From Anaeroplasmataceae bacterium (GTDB taxonomy: Bacteria > Bacillota_I > Bacilli_A > Acholeplasmatales > Anaeroplasmataceae): DNA of 13,420 nt. The position numbers were made by a program, and so were the translations under genes. The stretch lies in contig JAIDMV010000181.1 of NCBI GenBank assembly GCA_029050385.1, positions 1-13,420 of the forward strand, written 5' to 3'. Positions 1 to 7,132 of the stretch are shown here, one piece after another (position 1 is the stretch's first letter; each line of letters begins with the position of its first letter). Below the pieces are notes generated by a model. It ran no database searches and was not told the DNA's origin. It worked only from the letters and a program-made list of their open reading frames with translations.

Positions 1-15
1 GTATTAGGTGCTTAA
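1..15 (+). CDS. Possible 3' end of the preceding gene (adk, adenylate kinase, expected here)
   Basis: The first 15 bases read V-L-G-A-stop in frame 1, with TAA at 13-15, two bases before the map start codon. In Gram-positive spc operons the gene before map is normally adk, so this may be its last four codons. Four residues cannot identify a protein, so the assignment rests only on gene order. If it is right, map is translated from a ribosome binding site inside the end of the upstream gene. Confidence 0.3.
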   Translation, partial: VLGA

Positions 16-17
16 AT

Positions 18-767
18 ATGATTGAAATCAAAAGCGAACGTGAAATAGCGTTATTAAAAGAGGCGGGACGCATCGTTGCGTTATGTCATCAAGAAATGGC
101 CAAGCAGGTAAGACCAGGTATTTCCACACAGGAATTGAATGATATCTGTGAAAAAATCATTTTAGAGCATAATGCAACACCATCCTTTAAAGGATATGGC
201 GGCTTCCCCTCTGCTGTTTGTGCATCTGTGAATGAAGTTGTTGTTCACGGTATTCCAAGTAAGAAGCAAATTCTTAAGGAAGGCGATATTGTGGCCTTAG
301 ACATAGGAGCCTGTTATAAAGGCTACCACGGAGATTCTGCGTGGAGCTATGCAGTAGGCAATATCAGTCCTAAGGATAAGCTTTTAATGCAAGTGACTCA
401 CGATTCCTTGTTTAAGGGATTAGAACAGGTTCGTGAGGGAGCACACTTAGGTGATGTTAGTGCAGCAATTGGTAACTATGCAACATCCTATGGCTTTGGT
501 GTGGTTGAAGAATTTACAGGACATGGTGTAGGTAGAAACTTACATGAGGATCCAGCAATCTTCAACTTTGGTGAACCAGGTACTGGACCTATATTAAAGG
601 AAGGTATGGTTTTAGCGATTGAGCCAATGATTAATGCAGGTACTAAAAAGGTAAGAATCTTGAGTGATGGTTGGACAACTGTAACAAGAGATAAATCTAA
701 AAGTGCACATTTTGAACACACCATTGTAGTGCGTAAAAATGGTTATGAAATTTTAACTACACTATAA
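18..767 (+). CDS. map: Methionine aminopeptidase, type I
   Basis: Cytosolic metalloprotease that removes the initiator methionine from nascent proteins. The 249-residue length is normal for the short bacterial type Ia enzyme. All five expected metal ligands are visible: D95 (ALDIGA), D106 (YHGDSA), H169 (FTGHGVG), E202 (AIEPM) and E233 (HFEHT). The substrate histidine H77 lies in VVVHGIP. There is no N-terminal zinc-finger or SH3-binding extension. The start ATG at 18 follows an AGGTG-like site and sits two bases after a stop at 13-15. It is the first resolved gene of the spc/alpha block and is followed by infA after 15 bases, which matches the usual adk-map-infA order. Regulation is presumably by operon read-through from upstream of the window. 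Confidence 0.97.
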   Translation: MIEIKSEREIALLKEAGRIVALCHQEMAKQVRPGISTQELNDICEKIILEHNATPSFKGYGGFPSAVCASVNEVVVHGIPSKKQILKEGDIVALDIGACYKGYHGDSAWSYAVGNISPKDKLLMQVTHDSLFKGLEQVREGAHLGDVSAAIGNYATSYGFGVVEEFTGHGVGRNLHEDPAIFNFGEPGTGPILKEGMVLAIEPMINAGTKKVRILSDGWTTVTRDKSKSAHFEHTIVVRKNGYEILTTL

Positions 768-782
768 AGGAGAATTTATAGA

Positions 783-1004
783 ATGGCAAAAAAAGACGAC
801 GTTATTGAAATGGAAGGTAAAGTACTTGAAGTACTACCTAATACACAATTTATTGTTAAACTTGAAAATGATCATCAAGTCTTAGCACACGTTTCTGGTA
901 AAATCCGCATGAATAACATACGCATTTTACCAGGGGACAAAGTTACGATTGAATTATCAACGTATGACTTAACACGTGGCAGAATAACTTACAGACATAA
1001 ATAA
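783..1004 (+). CDS. infA: Translation initiation factor IF-1
   Basis: IF-1 binds the A site of the 30S subunit during initiation and assists IF-2 and IF-3. At 73 residues it is the standard size, a single S1/OB-fold domain. Typical segments are the N-terminal MAKKDDVIEMEGKV, the central HVSGKIRMNNIRILPGDKV and the closing LTRGRITYRHK. An AAGGAG site at 767-772 overlaps the map stop codon and lies 10 bases from the ATG. Unlike Bacillus subtilis, there is no small KOW-protein gene between map and infA. It is co-transcribed with the ribosomal genes that follow. Confidence 0.98.
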   Translation: MAKKDDVIEMEGKVLEVLPNTQFIVKLENDHQVLAHVSGKIRMNNIRILPGDKVTIELSTYDLTRGRITYRHK

Positions 1005-1022
1005 TATTGGAGGTATTTAAAG

Positions 1023-1136
1023 ATGAAAGTAAGACCATCAGTAAAACCAATTTGTGACAAATGCAAGGTTATTAAACGTAAAGGCCGTGTTATGGTTATT
1101 TGCGAAAACCCAAAGCATAAACAAAGACAAGGATAA
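1023..1136 (+). CDS. rpmJ: 50S ribosomal protein L36 (zinc-binding form)
   Basis: A 37-codon gene running from ATG 1023 to TAA 1134-1136. The product begins MKVRPSVKPICDKCKVIKRK and ends in CENPKHKQRQG, a full-length match to bacterial L36, the smallest large-subunit protein. The zinc ribbon is intact: C11 and C14 (CDKC), C27 and H32. This is the 'C+' zinc-dependent type; some bacteria also carry a zinc-free paralogue used under zinc limitation. A GGAGG site at 1009-1013 lies 9 bases from the start. It sits between infA (18 bases upstream) and rpsM (19 bases downstream), exactly where L36 is expected. Confidence 0.98.
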   Translation: MKVRPSVKPICDKCKVIKRKGRVMVICENPKHKQRQG

Positions 1137-1155
1137 AAGTAGGAGGAACTAAAAT

Positions 1156-1521
1156 ATGGCACGTATTGCAGGAGTAGATATTCCAAGCGAAAAGCGTATA
1201 GTTATATCATTACAATACATTTATGGTATTGGTGAACCTACATCTAAAAAGATTTTAGCAGATGCAGGTGTATCTGAGGATATCCGTACAAAGGATTTAA
1301 CAGAAGAGCAATTACAAGCTATTCGTACTCAGGTTGCAAAAATTAAAGTAGAGGGTGACTTACGTAGAGAAGTTGCACTTAATATTAAGCGTTTAATGGA
1401 AATTGGATGCTATAGAGGTATTCGTCATAGAAAGAATTTGCCAGTTCGTGGACAAAATACAAGAAATAATGCACGTACTCGTAAAGGCCCTAGACATACT
1501 ATCGCTAATAAGAAGAAATAA
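1156..1521 (+). CDS. rpsM: 30S ribosomal protein S13
   Basis: S13 lies in the head of the small subunit and contacts P-site tRNA and the intersubunit bridges. At 121 residues it has the normal length. It starts MARIAGVDIP, has the helix-two-turn-helix segment near IYGIGEPTSKKIL, and ends with the basic tail PVRGQNTRNNARTRKGPR that reaches toward tRNA. The start follows AGGAGG (1141-1146) with a 9-base gap. Tandem TAA codons (1519-1524) end the gene, and the second leads into the rpsK ribosome binding site. It is part of the alpha operon. Confidence 0.98.
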   Translation: MARIAGVDIPSEKRIVISLQYIYGIGEPTSKKILADAGVSEDIRTKDLTEEQLQAIRTQVAKIKVEGDLRREVALNIKRLMEIGCYRGIRHRKNLPVRGQNTRNNARTRKGPRHTIANKKK

Positions 1522-1538
1522 TAAGGAGGAAATAAATT

Positions 1539-1922
1539 ATGGCACGTAAAGTTACAAAACGTCGTGTGAAGAGAAATTGCCCTACTGGTGTTGCTCATAT
1601 TCATTCGACTTTCAATAATACTATCGTTACAATCACTGATCCAGATGGAAATGTAATTTCTTGGAGCAGTGCAGGTGCATTAGGCTTTAAGGGTAGTCGT
1701 AAATCAACTCCTTTTGCCGCACAAATGTGTAGTGAAGCAGCAGCTAAGGCTGCAGTAGATGCAGGTGTATCTAAGGTTGAGGTTTCAGTAAAGGGTCCAG
1801 GTCAAGGACGTGAGGCAGCAATTCGTTCTTTAACTGTTGCAGGATTAGAGATTACAGCAATTACCGACGTAACTCCAGTTCCTCATAATGGTTGCCGCCC
1901 ACCAAAGCGTCCAAGAGGATAA
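1539..1922 (+). CDS. rpsK: 30S ribosomal protein S11
   Basis: S11 forms part of the platform of the small subunit and binds 16S rRNA near the mRNA exit. The 127-residue length is standard. Characteristic stretches are GVAHIHSTFNNTIVTITD near residues 18-35, the SAGALGFKGSRKSTPFAAQ segment, and the C-terminal TPVPHNGCRPPKRPRG. The AAGGAGG at 1523-1529 is 9 bases from the ATG. The order rpsM-rpsK-rpoA without rpsD between is usual in Bacillota, where rpsD lies elsewhere. Confidence 0.98.
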   Translation: MARKVTKRRVKRNCPTGVAHIHSTFNNTIVTITDPDGNVISWSSAGALGFKGSRKSTPFAAQMCSEAAAKAAVDAGVSKVEVSVKGPGQGREAAIRSLTVAGLEITAITDVTPVPHNGCRPPKRPRG

Positions 1923-1975
1923 GATTTTTAGAAGTATTTTTAAATGTTGTATAAAAATATATAGGAGGCCCATTA

Positions 1976-2935
1976 ATGAAAGATTTAAAATTCGAAAAAC
2001 CTAGAACAAGCATTGAAGAAATTGCTGATCAAGGGAATTATGGTAAGTTCGTTGTATCTCCTCTTGAAAGAGGATTTGGTATTACTTTAGGTAATGCTTT
2101 AAGAAGAACTTTATTATCTTCTTTACCAGGTGCAGCTTTCGTAAATGTTAAAATTGAAGGCGCAGAGCATGAATTTCAAAATGTTGATGGTGTAGTAGAG
2201 GATGTTATCACTATTATCTTAAATTTAAAACGTGTAGTTTTATCTGTAGATAGTGAAGATCCTAACTTTGAAACTGTTGTTGAAATTCATAGAGGAGAAG
2301 GCGAAGTTACTGCAGGTGATATCATTCACGGAAATGATGTAGTCGTTGTAAATCCAGAACAACATATTGCTACCGTTTCTGCTGGTGGAGACCTACATAT
2401 GTTCTTAACTATTCGTAAGGGAGTTGGTTATGTAAGCTCCGCTATGAATAAAGAATATAATCAATCTGTTGGTGTAATCTCTATTGATTCCATTTATACA
2501 CCAATTGTCAATGTTGCATTCAACGTTGAAAAAACTCGTGTAGAAAATGTCAATGTAGCTTCATTTGATAAGCTAGAAATAGAGGTTCAAACTAACGGTT
2601 CTATTACTGCTAAGGAAGCATTAGCAATAGCTTCTAAAATGATGATAGAACATCTAGAGGTAATAGTAGAATTGAGTGAAAAGGCATCTGTTACAGATTA
2701 TATGATTGAAACAGAAGATGACACTCAGAACCGCAAACTAGAAATGACTATTGATGAACTAGATTTATCTGTTCGTTCTTACAACTGCTTAAAGCGTGCA
2801 AGCTTAAATACAGTAGCTGAATTAGCAGCTAAGTCTGAAGAGGATATGATGAAGGTTCGTAACCTTGGTAGAAAGTCATTAAAAGAAATAAAAGAAAAGT
2901 TAGAAGCCTTAGGATTAGGCTTTAAGAAAGATTAA
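1976..2935 (+). CDS. rpoA: DNA-directed RNA polymerase subunit alpha
   Basis: Alpha dimerises to nucleate RNA polymerase assembly, and its C-terminal domain binds upstream promoter DNA and activators. At 319 residues it has both domains. The N-terminal dimerisation domain covers about residues 5-232 and includes ERGFGITLGNALRRTLLSS near 31-49. An acidic linker runs through about 240-255. The helix-hairpin-helix C-terminal domain spans about 256-315. In LSVRSYNCLKRA, R267 and N270 correspond to the DNA-contacting R265 and N268 of E. coli. AGGAGG at 1963-1968 precedes the ATG by 7 bases. The 53-base gap after rpsK is the widest inside this operon, and an internal promoter there is possible but not convincing. 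Confidence 0.98.
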   Translation: MKDLKFEKPRTSIEEIADQGNYGKFVVSPLERGFGITLGNALRRTLLSSLPGAAFVNVKIEGAEHEFQNVDGVVEDVITIILNLKRVVLSVDSEDPNFETVVEIHRGEGEVTAGDIIHGNDVVVVNPEQHIATVSAGGDLHMFLTIRKGVGYVSSAMNKEYNQSVGVISIDSIYTPIVNVAFNVEKTRVENVNVASFDKLEIEVQTNGSITAKEALAIASKMMIEHLEVIVELSEKASVTDYMIETEDDTQNRKLEMTIDELDLSVRSYNCLKRASLNTVAELAAKSEEDMMKVRNLGRKSLKEIKEKLEALGLGFKKD

Positions 2936-2955
2936 TCATAAGGAGGATATCAAAT

Positions 2956-3315
2956 ATGGCATATAGTAGATTACGTCGTAGTTCAGACCAAAGAAAAGCA
3001 TTACTTCGTGACTTAGTTACTGATTTGATTTTAAATGGTCGTATTGAAACTACAGAAGCCAAGGCTAAGGAATTAAAAAGATTAGCTGATAAAATGGTCA
3101 CTTTAGGAAAGACTAATACACTTCACTCCCGTCGTCAAGCTGCTACACTCGTACGTTTCGAAAAGGCTGAAGATGGACAATATGCTATTCAAAAGCTATT
3201 CAGTGAAATTGCCCCAAAATTTGCTAGCCGTAATGGAGGTTACACACGTGTAATTAAAACTGGTTTCCGTCGTGGAGATTCAGCTCCTATGGCTATAATT
3301 GAATGGGTTGAATAA
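2956..3315 (+). CDS. rplQ: 50S ribosomal protein L17
   Basis: L17 sits near the polypeptide exit of the large subunit. The 119-residue product has the family's typical start (YSRLRRSSDQRKALLRDLVTDLI), the middle TTEAKAKELKRLADKMVTLGK and the end GGYTRVIKTGFRRGDSAPMAIIEWVE. AGGAGG at 2941-2946 lies 9 bases before the ATG. Tandem TAA codons at 3313-3318 run straight into the terminator. L17 usually closes the alpha operon, as it does here. In many Bacillota the ECF-transporter genes and truA follow on the same strand; here that synteny is broken by a convergent gene. Confidence 0.98.
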   Translation: MAYSRLRRSSDQRKALLRDLVTDLILNGRIETTEAKAKELKRLADKMVTLGKTNTLHSRRQAATLVRFEKAEDGQYAIQKLFSEIAPKFASRNGGYTRVIKTGFRRGDSAPMAIIEWVE

Positions 3316-3320
3316 TAAAC

Positions 3321-3346
3321 AAAGGTGCACATATGTGCACTTTTTT
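3321..3346. terminator. Terminator of the ribosomal/alpha operon, between convergent genes
   Basis: A perfect inverted repeat at 3325-3340 (GTGCACAT/ATGTGCAC) is extended by AAAG on the left and TTTT on the right, with one G-T pair. It is followed by a T run at 3341-3346. It starts just after the tandem stop codons of rplQ. In the reverse direction the trailing bases (CTTTGTTT) are also T-rich, so it may also end transcription of the convergent phosphatase gene, which stops at 3352. With a perfect palindrome the loop must open by a few base pairs. Confidence 0.88.
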
Positions 3347-3351
3347 ATTTT

Positions 3352-5316
3352 TTAAGAAACTGCTTTTATTACTATTAAAGATAAATCATCCTTTAATTTT
3401 CCTTTTTCTTTCTTTTTTAAATAGTCGACAATAGAATAGCAAGCCTCTTCAGCAGTTTGATTTTGATCAACGAGGGATTCAAATTCCTTGTTACTTATAA
3501 AATCACTTATTCCATCGGATAATAAAAAGATAAAATCACCACTAAATAAATCTAATTCGTAAGCTGAATTAACATCATCTAATTTTAAAGGTAAAGCTTG
3601 ATTCTCATATTTTAACAGTTTTTGATTATGTAAAATATATGTAGTAGAAGAGCCCATTTTATATAAATTCATCTTTCTGTTGGCAGGATCGATACTTAAA
3701 AAATCTAGTGTTGCATAGCGATCATAATTACTTCTCAACTCATAAATGTCCTCTAAAAGCTTTAATATTGTTTTTGTGCGGAAATGATAACTAGAGAGTG
3801 TAGAAATTGTTTTAAGGGCATCTATAGATTCGGTATAGGCATTATAACCACTTCCCATTCCATCACTTAATGCAAACACATAAGAATTGTTATAATCCTT
3901 TTTTATATAATAATTGTCTCCACTCATCAGGTTACCCTCTTTTGCCAATATAGTATGAGCGTAGGTTATCTTTAATTGGGCTTTTTTATAAAAGTAGATT
4001 TGATCTTTTGTTTGTTTAATTTCAAGACGTTCTCCAAATGCTTTATAAGCACATCTTAAGAATAGGGATTCTATTATGGGTTTATTTGTGTCCATTTTTA
4101 TGGAAAAGTATAGGGAAGAGGACGCTAAATTTATATCAAGATTATTTATAGGATATCCAAAGCTGAACAATAGGGATATGAATTTTTCATATTCCTTTTT
4201 TAATGCTAGACTTTGATTATATAAATAGCTTAATTCAAAGGATAAGGATTTCATAGCACTATATTCAAATCCCTTATTCATATTTTCTGTATTCGCATCA
4301 ATCACAAAGCGATTGTAGTAAGGGCAATCATAGATATTTTGTCTATATCCCAGCATAGCTGCGGATAAAAAGCTATATCTCTTGTCAAGCTTAGTTCTGC
4401 AAAGTGTACTTCTCATACAGGTAGAACAATAGGTTTTACTAATTTCATTGAATTTTTTTTCTTTTAATTCTTTAATTTTTATGTTTTTATTATACTCTTC
4501 ATTTAAATTAGAAATATATTTATTAAAATCATCAAATAAGGTATTTATATAATTTTGTTCTATAGATAATTTTTTATCTGTAAAAGGAATAATTGTTACG
4601 AGTATACTATATAGCATTCCAAATATCCAGATGATATTTTTATAAGTGAATGTGAAGATTACAGTGATGGGCATATAGGATATTGCTGTTGGAAGAAGAA
4701 TAGAAGACAATTTGGTATAGTCCTTTATACCAATCATCAGGGCATAAATAAAAATGAATACAAGATTGTATTTAAAATCTCGGATTAAGAATAACTGCAT
4801 AAATAAAAAATACATGACATATGTGTTTTTACAATAAAAGAAGAAAATAAAGAAATAACCGAGAAGAATAGTTAGATCTATTATTTTTTGTTGATAAGGA
4901 ATAATTGTATTTTTTTGCTCTATGGTTTGAAATACGTGTAAAGCATTAATTACCCCATAAATAACCAACAAGTAGAGCATGATTTTTAATGTATCTGCTT
5001 GAAATCCTTGTAAAATATATAACACAGTAAAAGTGGTTAAGCTACTGAGTGCAAAGACACCTAAAGCGTAGTAGCGATTTTTTTTTATAAATGGATATAA
5101 CAATAAATGATAAGCAAATACCGCGATTAAAATATAAGTATGACTTAAAGGAAGATAAAATCCTATGCACAATGGTAAAATAGTAAACCATACATTTTCT
5201 AATGCTAAAATAGAAATTAAAAAACTAGCAGTAAATATAGAAATATCTTTGGGTAAAAATAAAAGGGAAGCAATATAAAAGCAATAGTGTAAGGCAAATA
5301 CTGCATATTTTCTCAT
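3352..5316 (-). CDS. spoIIE: Stage II sporulation protein E-like membrane PP2C phosphatase
   Basis: In spore formers SpoIIE dephosphorylates the anti-anti-sigma factor SpoIIAA in the forespore, freeing sigma-F, and also acts at the polar septum. The 654-residue protein has about eight to ten hydrophobic membrane segments in residues 5-247, then a charged linker (about 250-295). A cysteine cluster follows (C297, C300, C306, C331), like the one in the middle region of SpoIIE. The PP2C domain spans about 455-652. Its metal-binding aspartates are visible: D467 (SGDNYY), D485 (SDGMGSG), D601 (SDGISD) and D643/D644 (KDDLS). B. subtilis SpoIIE is about 827 residues, so this is a shorter version. The start is supported by AGGTGA six bases upstream of the ATG, and no earlier in-frame start exists before a TGA. 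Without spoIIA genes in view, the partner is inferred. Confidence 0.85.
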   Translation of the reverse strand: MRKYAVFALHYCFYIASLLFLPKDISIFTASFLISILALENVWFTILPLCIGFYLPLSHTYILIAVFAYHLLLYPFIKKNRYYALGVFALSSLTTFTVLYILQGFQADTLKIMLYLLVIYGVINALHVFQTIEQKNTIIPYQQKIIDLTILLGYFFIFFFYCKNTYVMYFLFMQLFLIRDFKYNLVFIFIYALMIGIKDYTKLSSILLPTAISYMPITVIFTFTYKNIIWIFGMLYSILVTIIPFTDKKLSIEQNYINTLFDDFNKYISNLNEEYNKNIKIKELKEKKFNEISKTYCSTCMRSTLCRTKLDKRYSFLSAAMLGYRQNIYDCPYYNRFVIDANTENMNKGFEYSAMKSLSFELSYLYNQSLALKKEYEKFISLLFSFGYPINNLDINLASSSLYFSIKMDTNKPIIESLFLRCAYKAFGERLEIKQTKDQIYFYKKAQLKITYAHTILAKEGNLMSGDNYYIKKDYNNSYVFALSDGMGSGYNAYTESIDALKTISTLSSYHFRTKTILKLLEDIYELRSNYDRYATLDFLSIDPANRKMNLYKMGSSTTYILHNQKLLKYENQALPLKLDDVNSAYELDLFSGDFIFLLSDGISDFISNKEFESLVDQNQTAEEACYSIVDYLKKKEKGKLKDDLSLIVIKAVS

Positions 5317-5335
5317 GATGCATCACCTAAGGCGT

Positions 5336-5369
5336 ATTATAAAGAATCAGCTATAAAAAGTTTGTCGTT
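5336..5369 (-). promoter_or_regulatory. Candidate spoIIE promoter with a Spo0A-box-like element
   Basis: On the minus strand a perfect TATAAT (5341 down to 5336) lies 20 bases before the spoIIE start codon. About 21 bases upstream is ACGACA, a poor -35. It overlaps TTTGTCGTT (plus strand 5361-5369), which shares seven of nine bases with the Spo0A box TTTGTCGAA. B. subtilis spoIIE and spoIIG promoters likewise have over-long spacing and 0A boxes at the -35. A second near match, TGACGAA (one mismatch to TGTCGAA), lies at 5480-5474. Against it: the predicted transcript would begin almost at the ribosome binding site. Confidence 0.4.
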
Positions 5370-5444
5370 GTGAGGATGGAATATTAAAATAAATAGAAAA
5401 GAGAAATGTTAGATAAAATTGATTTGTTAATAGATGGGTTTCAG

Positions 5445-5460
5445 CATAAAATATTTTATG
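5445..5460. repeat. Perfect 16-bp AT-rich palindrome in a divergent promoter region
   Basis: CATAAAATATTTTATG is its own reverse complement, with eight perfect base pairs per half. It lies between the divergent spoIIE and maf genes, about 40 bases upstream of the maf -35 candidate and about 75 upstream of the spoIIE -35 region. It lacks a following T run, so it is not a terminator. It could be an operator for a dimeric regulator, but in such AT-rich DNA a chance palindrome is quite possible. Confidence 0.4.
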
Positions 5461-5500
5461 ATATTTAGTTTAATTCGTCAGATTTTGTATTCTTAATCCC

Positions 5501-5529
5501 TTGAAGAAGCCCTAAACAAATGATAAAAT
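5501..5529 (+). promoter_or_regulatory. Promoter for maf-dus (sigma-A type, extended -10)
   Basis: TTGAAG (5501-5506) is followed after 17 bases by TAAAAT (5524-5529), which is preceded by TGA to give an extended -10. Transcription would begin near 5536. A perfect TATAAT at 5530-5535 is also present but has no suitably spaced -35. The predicted start site rules out the upstream ATG at 5534 as a translation start and supports the ATG at 5558. Confidence 0.6.
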
Positions 5530-5557
5530 TATAATGTTTATGAATGGAGTTGGATAT

Positions 5558-6127
5558 ATGAAACCTATTATTTTAAGAAGTGGATCTCCACGAAGAAAAG
5601 AATTATTAGAGCGTGAGCATTATTCCTTTGAAATTATTGTTTCAGATATAGATGAAACGATGGATGCTGATAAAACTCCATATGAAAATGTGAAAGCGTT
5701 AGGATTGAAAAAAGCAACCTTTGAACAAGAAAAATATTATGGAAGTATTTTAATTGGATGCGATACAATTGTTGTCTTAGATGGAGTTATATATGGAAAG
5801 CCAAAGGACGAAGTAGATGCCTTTCAAATGTTAAGAAATCTGTCTAATCGTACACATCAAGTTTTGAGTGGAGTAGGAATTATATATAAAGAAAAAGTGT
5901 ATAATTTTGTTTGTGTTTCCTATGTAACTTTTAAAAATTTATCTACCGAAGATATTTTGAATTATATCAAAACGAAAGAATGCTTTGGAAAGGCTGGAAG
6001 CTATGCTATTCAAGGGATAGGAAGAAATTTAATTCAAAAATATGAAGGATCATTAGATAATATCATAGGACTTCCTATCGATGAAATTAAGAAAGTGTTG
6101 GATGAGATTTATGCAATGGAAGATTAA
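5558..6127 (+). CDS. maf: Maf/YhdE-family nucleoside triphosphate pyrophosphatase
   Basis: Maf proteins hydrolyse non-canonical or surplus nucleoside triphosphates to monophosphates (house-cleaning). The YhdE branch acts on dTTP/UTP, and Maf overexpression blocks septation in Bacillus. The 189-residue product shows the N-terminal S-x-SPRRKELL loop (S8, S10-R13), the catalytic-base region IGCDTIV (D69, with Cys where Ala is common), GKP (K81) and the FGKAGSYAIQG segment (about 143-153). The open frame extends to an ATG at 5534. I chose 5558 because GGAG at 5546-5549 is 8 bases upstream, the predicted transcript begins near 5536, and family members start at MxPxILxSxSPRR. Its end overlaps the next gene, dus, by 17 bases, so the two are probably coupled. 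Confidence 0.93.
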   Translation: MKPIILRSGSPRRKELLEREHYSFEIIVSDIDETMDADKTPYENVKALGLKKATFEQEKYYGSILIGCDTIVVLDGVIYGKPKDEVDAFQMLRNLSNRTHQVLSGVGIIYKEKVYNFVCVSYVTFKNLSTEDILNYIKTKECFGKAGSYAIQGIGRNLIQKYEGSLDNIIGLPIDEIKKVLDEIYAMED

Positions 6128-7085
6128 AGATGTTGTGATTCCTAACAGGTTAGTTTTAGCTCCTATGGCAGGAATTACGAATGAGGCCTTTCGTGTTATA
6201 TGCAAAGAAATGGGTTGTGGTTTAGTGGTTGCCGAAATGGTAAGTGATAAGGCGATAGGCTTTCAAAATGAGCGTACTTTGAAAATGACTAAGGTGAATT
6301 CTATAGAACATCCCATTAGTATGCAAATTTTTGGTGGGGATGTAGAAAGTCTTGTTCAAGCAGCTAAATATATTGATACTTATAGTGATGCAGATATCAT
6401 TGATATCAATATGGGATGTCCTGTCAATAAAGTTGCAAAGAAATCTCATGCTGGTGCTGCATTATTAACGGATCCAAATTTGGTTTTCGAAATTGTTTCA
6501 AATGTGGTCGAAAATGTTTCTAAGCCGGTTACAGTAAAAATACGTATTGGCTGGGATATGGATAGTATTAACGCTGTAGAGGTTGCCAAGAAAATAGAGG
6601 CAGCAGGAGCTAGCGCTATTACAGTTCATGGTAGAACCAGAAGCCAGTTTTATTCAGGGAAAGCAGATTTAGATTGGATAAAAAAAGTGAAAGAGGCTGT
6701 TTCGATTCCTGTAATTGGCAATGGAGATATTGTAGATATTGATTCTGCTAAACACATGTTAGAATACACTGGTGTAGATGCCATTGCGGTGGGAAGAGGT
6801 GCATTAGGGAACCCTTTTATCTTTCGAGAATTATCTAAGTATTTTCAAGAAGGTGTAATTGTAGAGAAACCGAGTAATCAAGAAATTTTGGATACAATAA
6901 AAAAGCATCACAAGCTTTTATTGGATTTAAAAGGAGAAAAATTGGCTTTATTAGAAATGCGAGGTCATGTTGCTTGGTATTTAAAAGGGAAACCTGGAAG
7001 TGCGAAAATTAAAGATTTATGTAATAAACAAACTTCCTTTTCAGAAGTTTTGACAATTTTAGAGAATTATTTTAACGGAATTTAA
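6111..7085 (+). CDS. dus: tRNA-dihydrouridine synthase (DusB-like)
   Basis: An FMN- and NADPH-dependent enzyme that reduces uridines in tRNA to dihydrouridine. From ATG 6111 it has 324 residues, the usual size. The TIM-barrel domain opens with the FMN loop LAPMAGITNEAFR (16-28). The catalytic cysteine is C103 in DINMGCPVNKV. KIRIGWD (K143), VHGRTRSQFYSG (H173), VIGNGD and VGRGALGNPF follow, then a helical tRNA-binding domain from about 245. The frame is open from an ATG at 6081, but that would overlap maf by 47 bases and add a tail absent from the family. The 6111 start gives the expected MQWKIKDVVIPNRLVLAPMAG. Its ribosome binding site (GGATGAG, 6100-6106) is weak, consistent with translation coupled to maf. 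Confidence 0.93.
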   Translation: MQWKIKDVVIPNRLVLAPMAGITNEAFRVICKEMGCGLVVAEMVSDKAIGFQNERTLKMTKVNSIEHPISMQIFGGDVESLVQAAKYIDTYSDADIIDINMGCPVNKVAKKSHAGAALLTDPNLVFEIVSNVVENVSKPVTVKIRIGWDMDSINAVEVAKKIEAAGASAITVHGRTRSQFYSGKADLDWIKKVKEAVSIPVIGNGDIVDIDSAKHMLEYTGVDAIAVGRGALGNPFIFRELSKYFQEGVIVEKPSNQEILDTIKKHHKLLLDLKGEKLALLEMRGHVAWYLKGKPGSAKIKDLCNKQTSFSEVLTILENYFNGI

Positions 7086-7103
7086 GAGTTTCTTTTTAAT
7101 GAT

Positions 7104-7130
7104 AACCCTTTCATGTTTTTTAAGGGTTTT
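7104..7130 (+). terminator. Weak terminator after dus
   Basis: AACCCTT (7104-7110) pairs with AAGGGTT (7122-7128), giving a 7-bp stem around an 11-base, T-rich loop. The tail TTCCTTG is a poor T run. It lies 18 bases after the dus stop and runs into the prs promoter. It probably attenuates, rather than fully stops, read-through from maf-dus into prs. Confidence 0.5.
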
Positions 7131-7132
7131 CC

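Noticed and set aside
488..724. Open frame on the minus strand inside map
   Set aside because: Fully antisense to a well-conserved gene, with no ribosome binding site or recognisable protein; a coding shadow.
989..1186. Open frame on the minus strand across rpmJ
   Set aside because: Antisense to the clear L36 gene and the start of rpsM; low-complexity product.
1927..1955. Possible internal promoter before rpoA (TTTAGA, 17 bases, TATAAA)
   Set aside because: Both hexamers are weak and the region is simply AT-rich; the operon already supplies transcription.
6222..6449. Open frame on the minus strand inside dus
   Set aside because: Antisense to conserved motifs of the synthase; no independent support.
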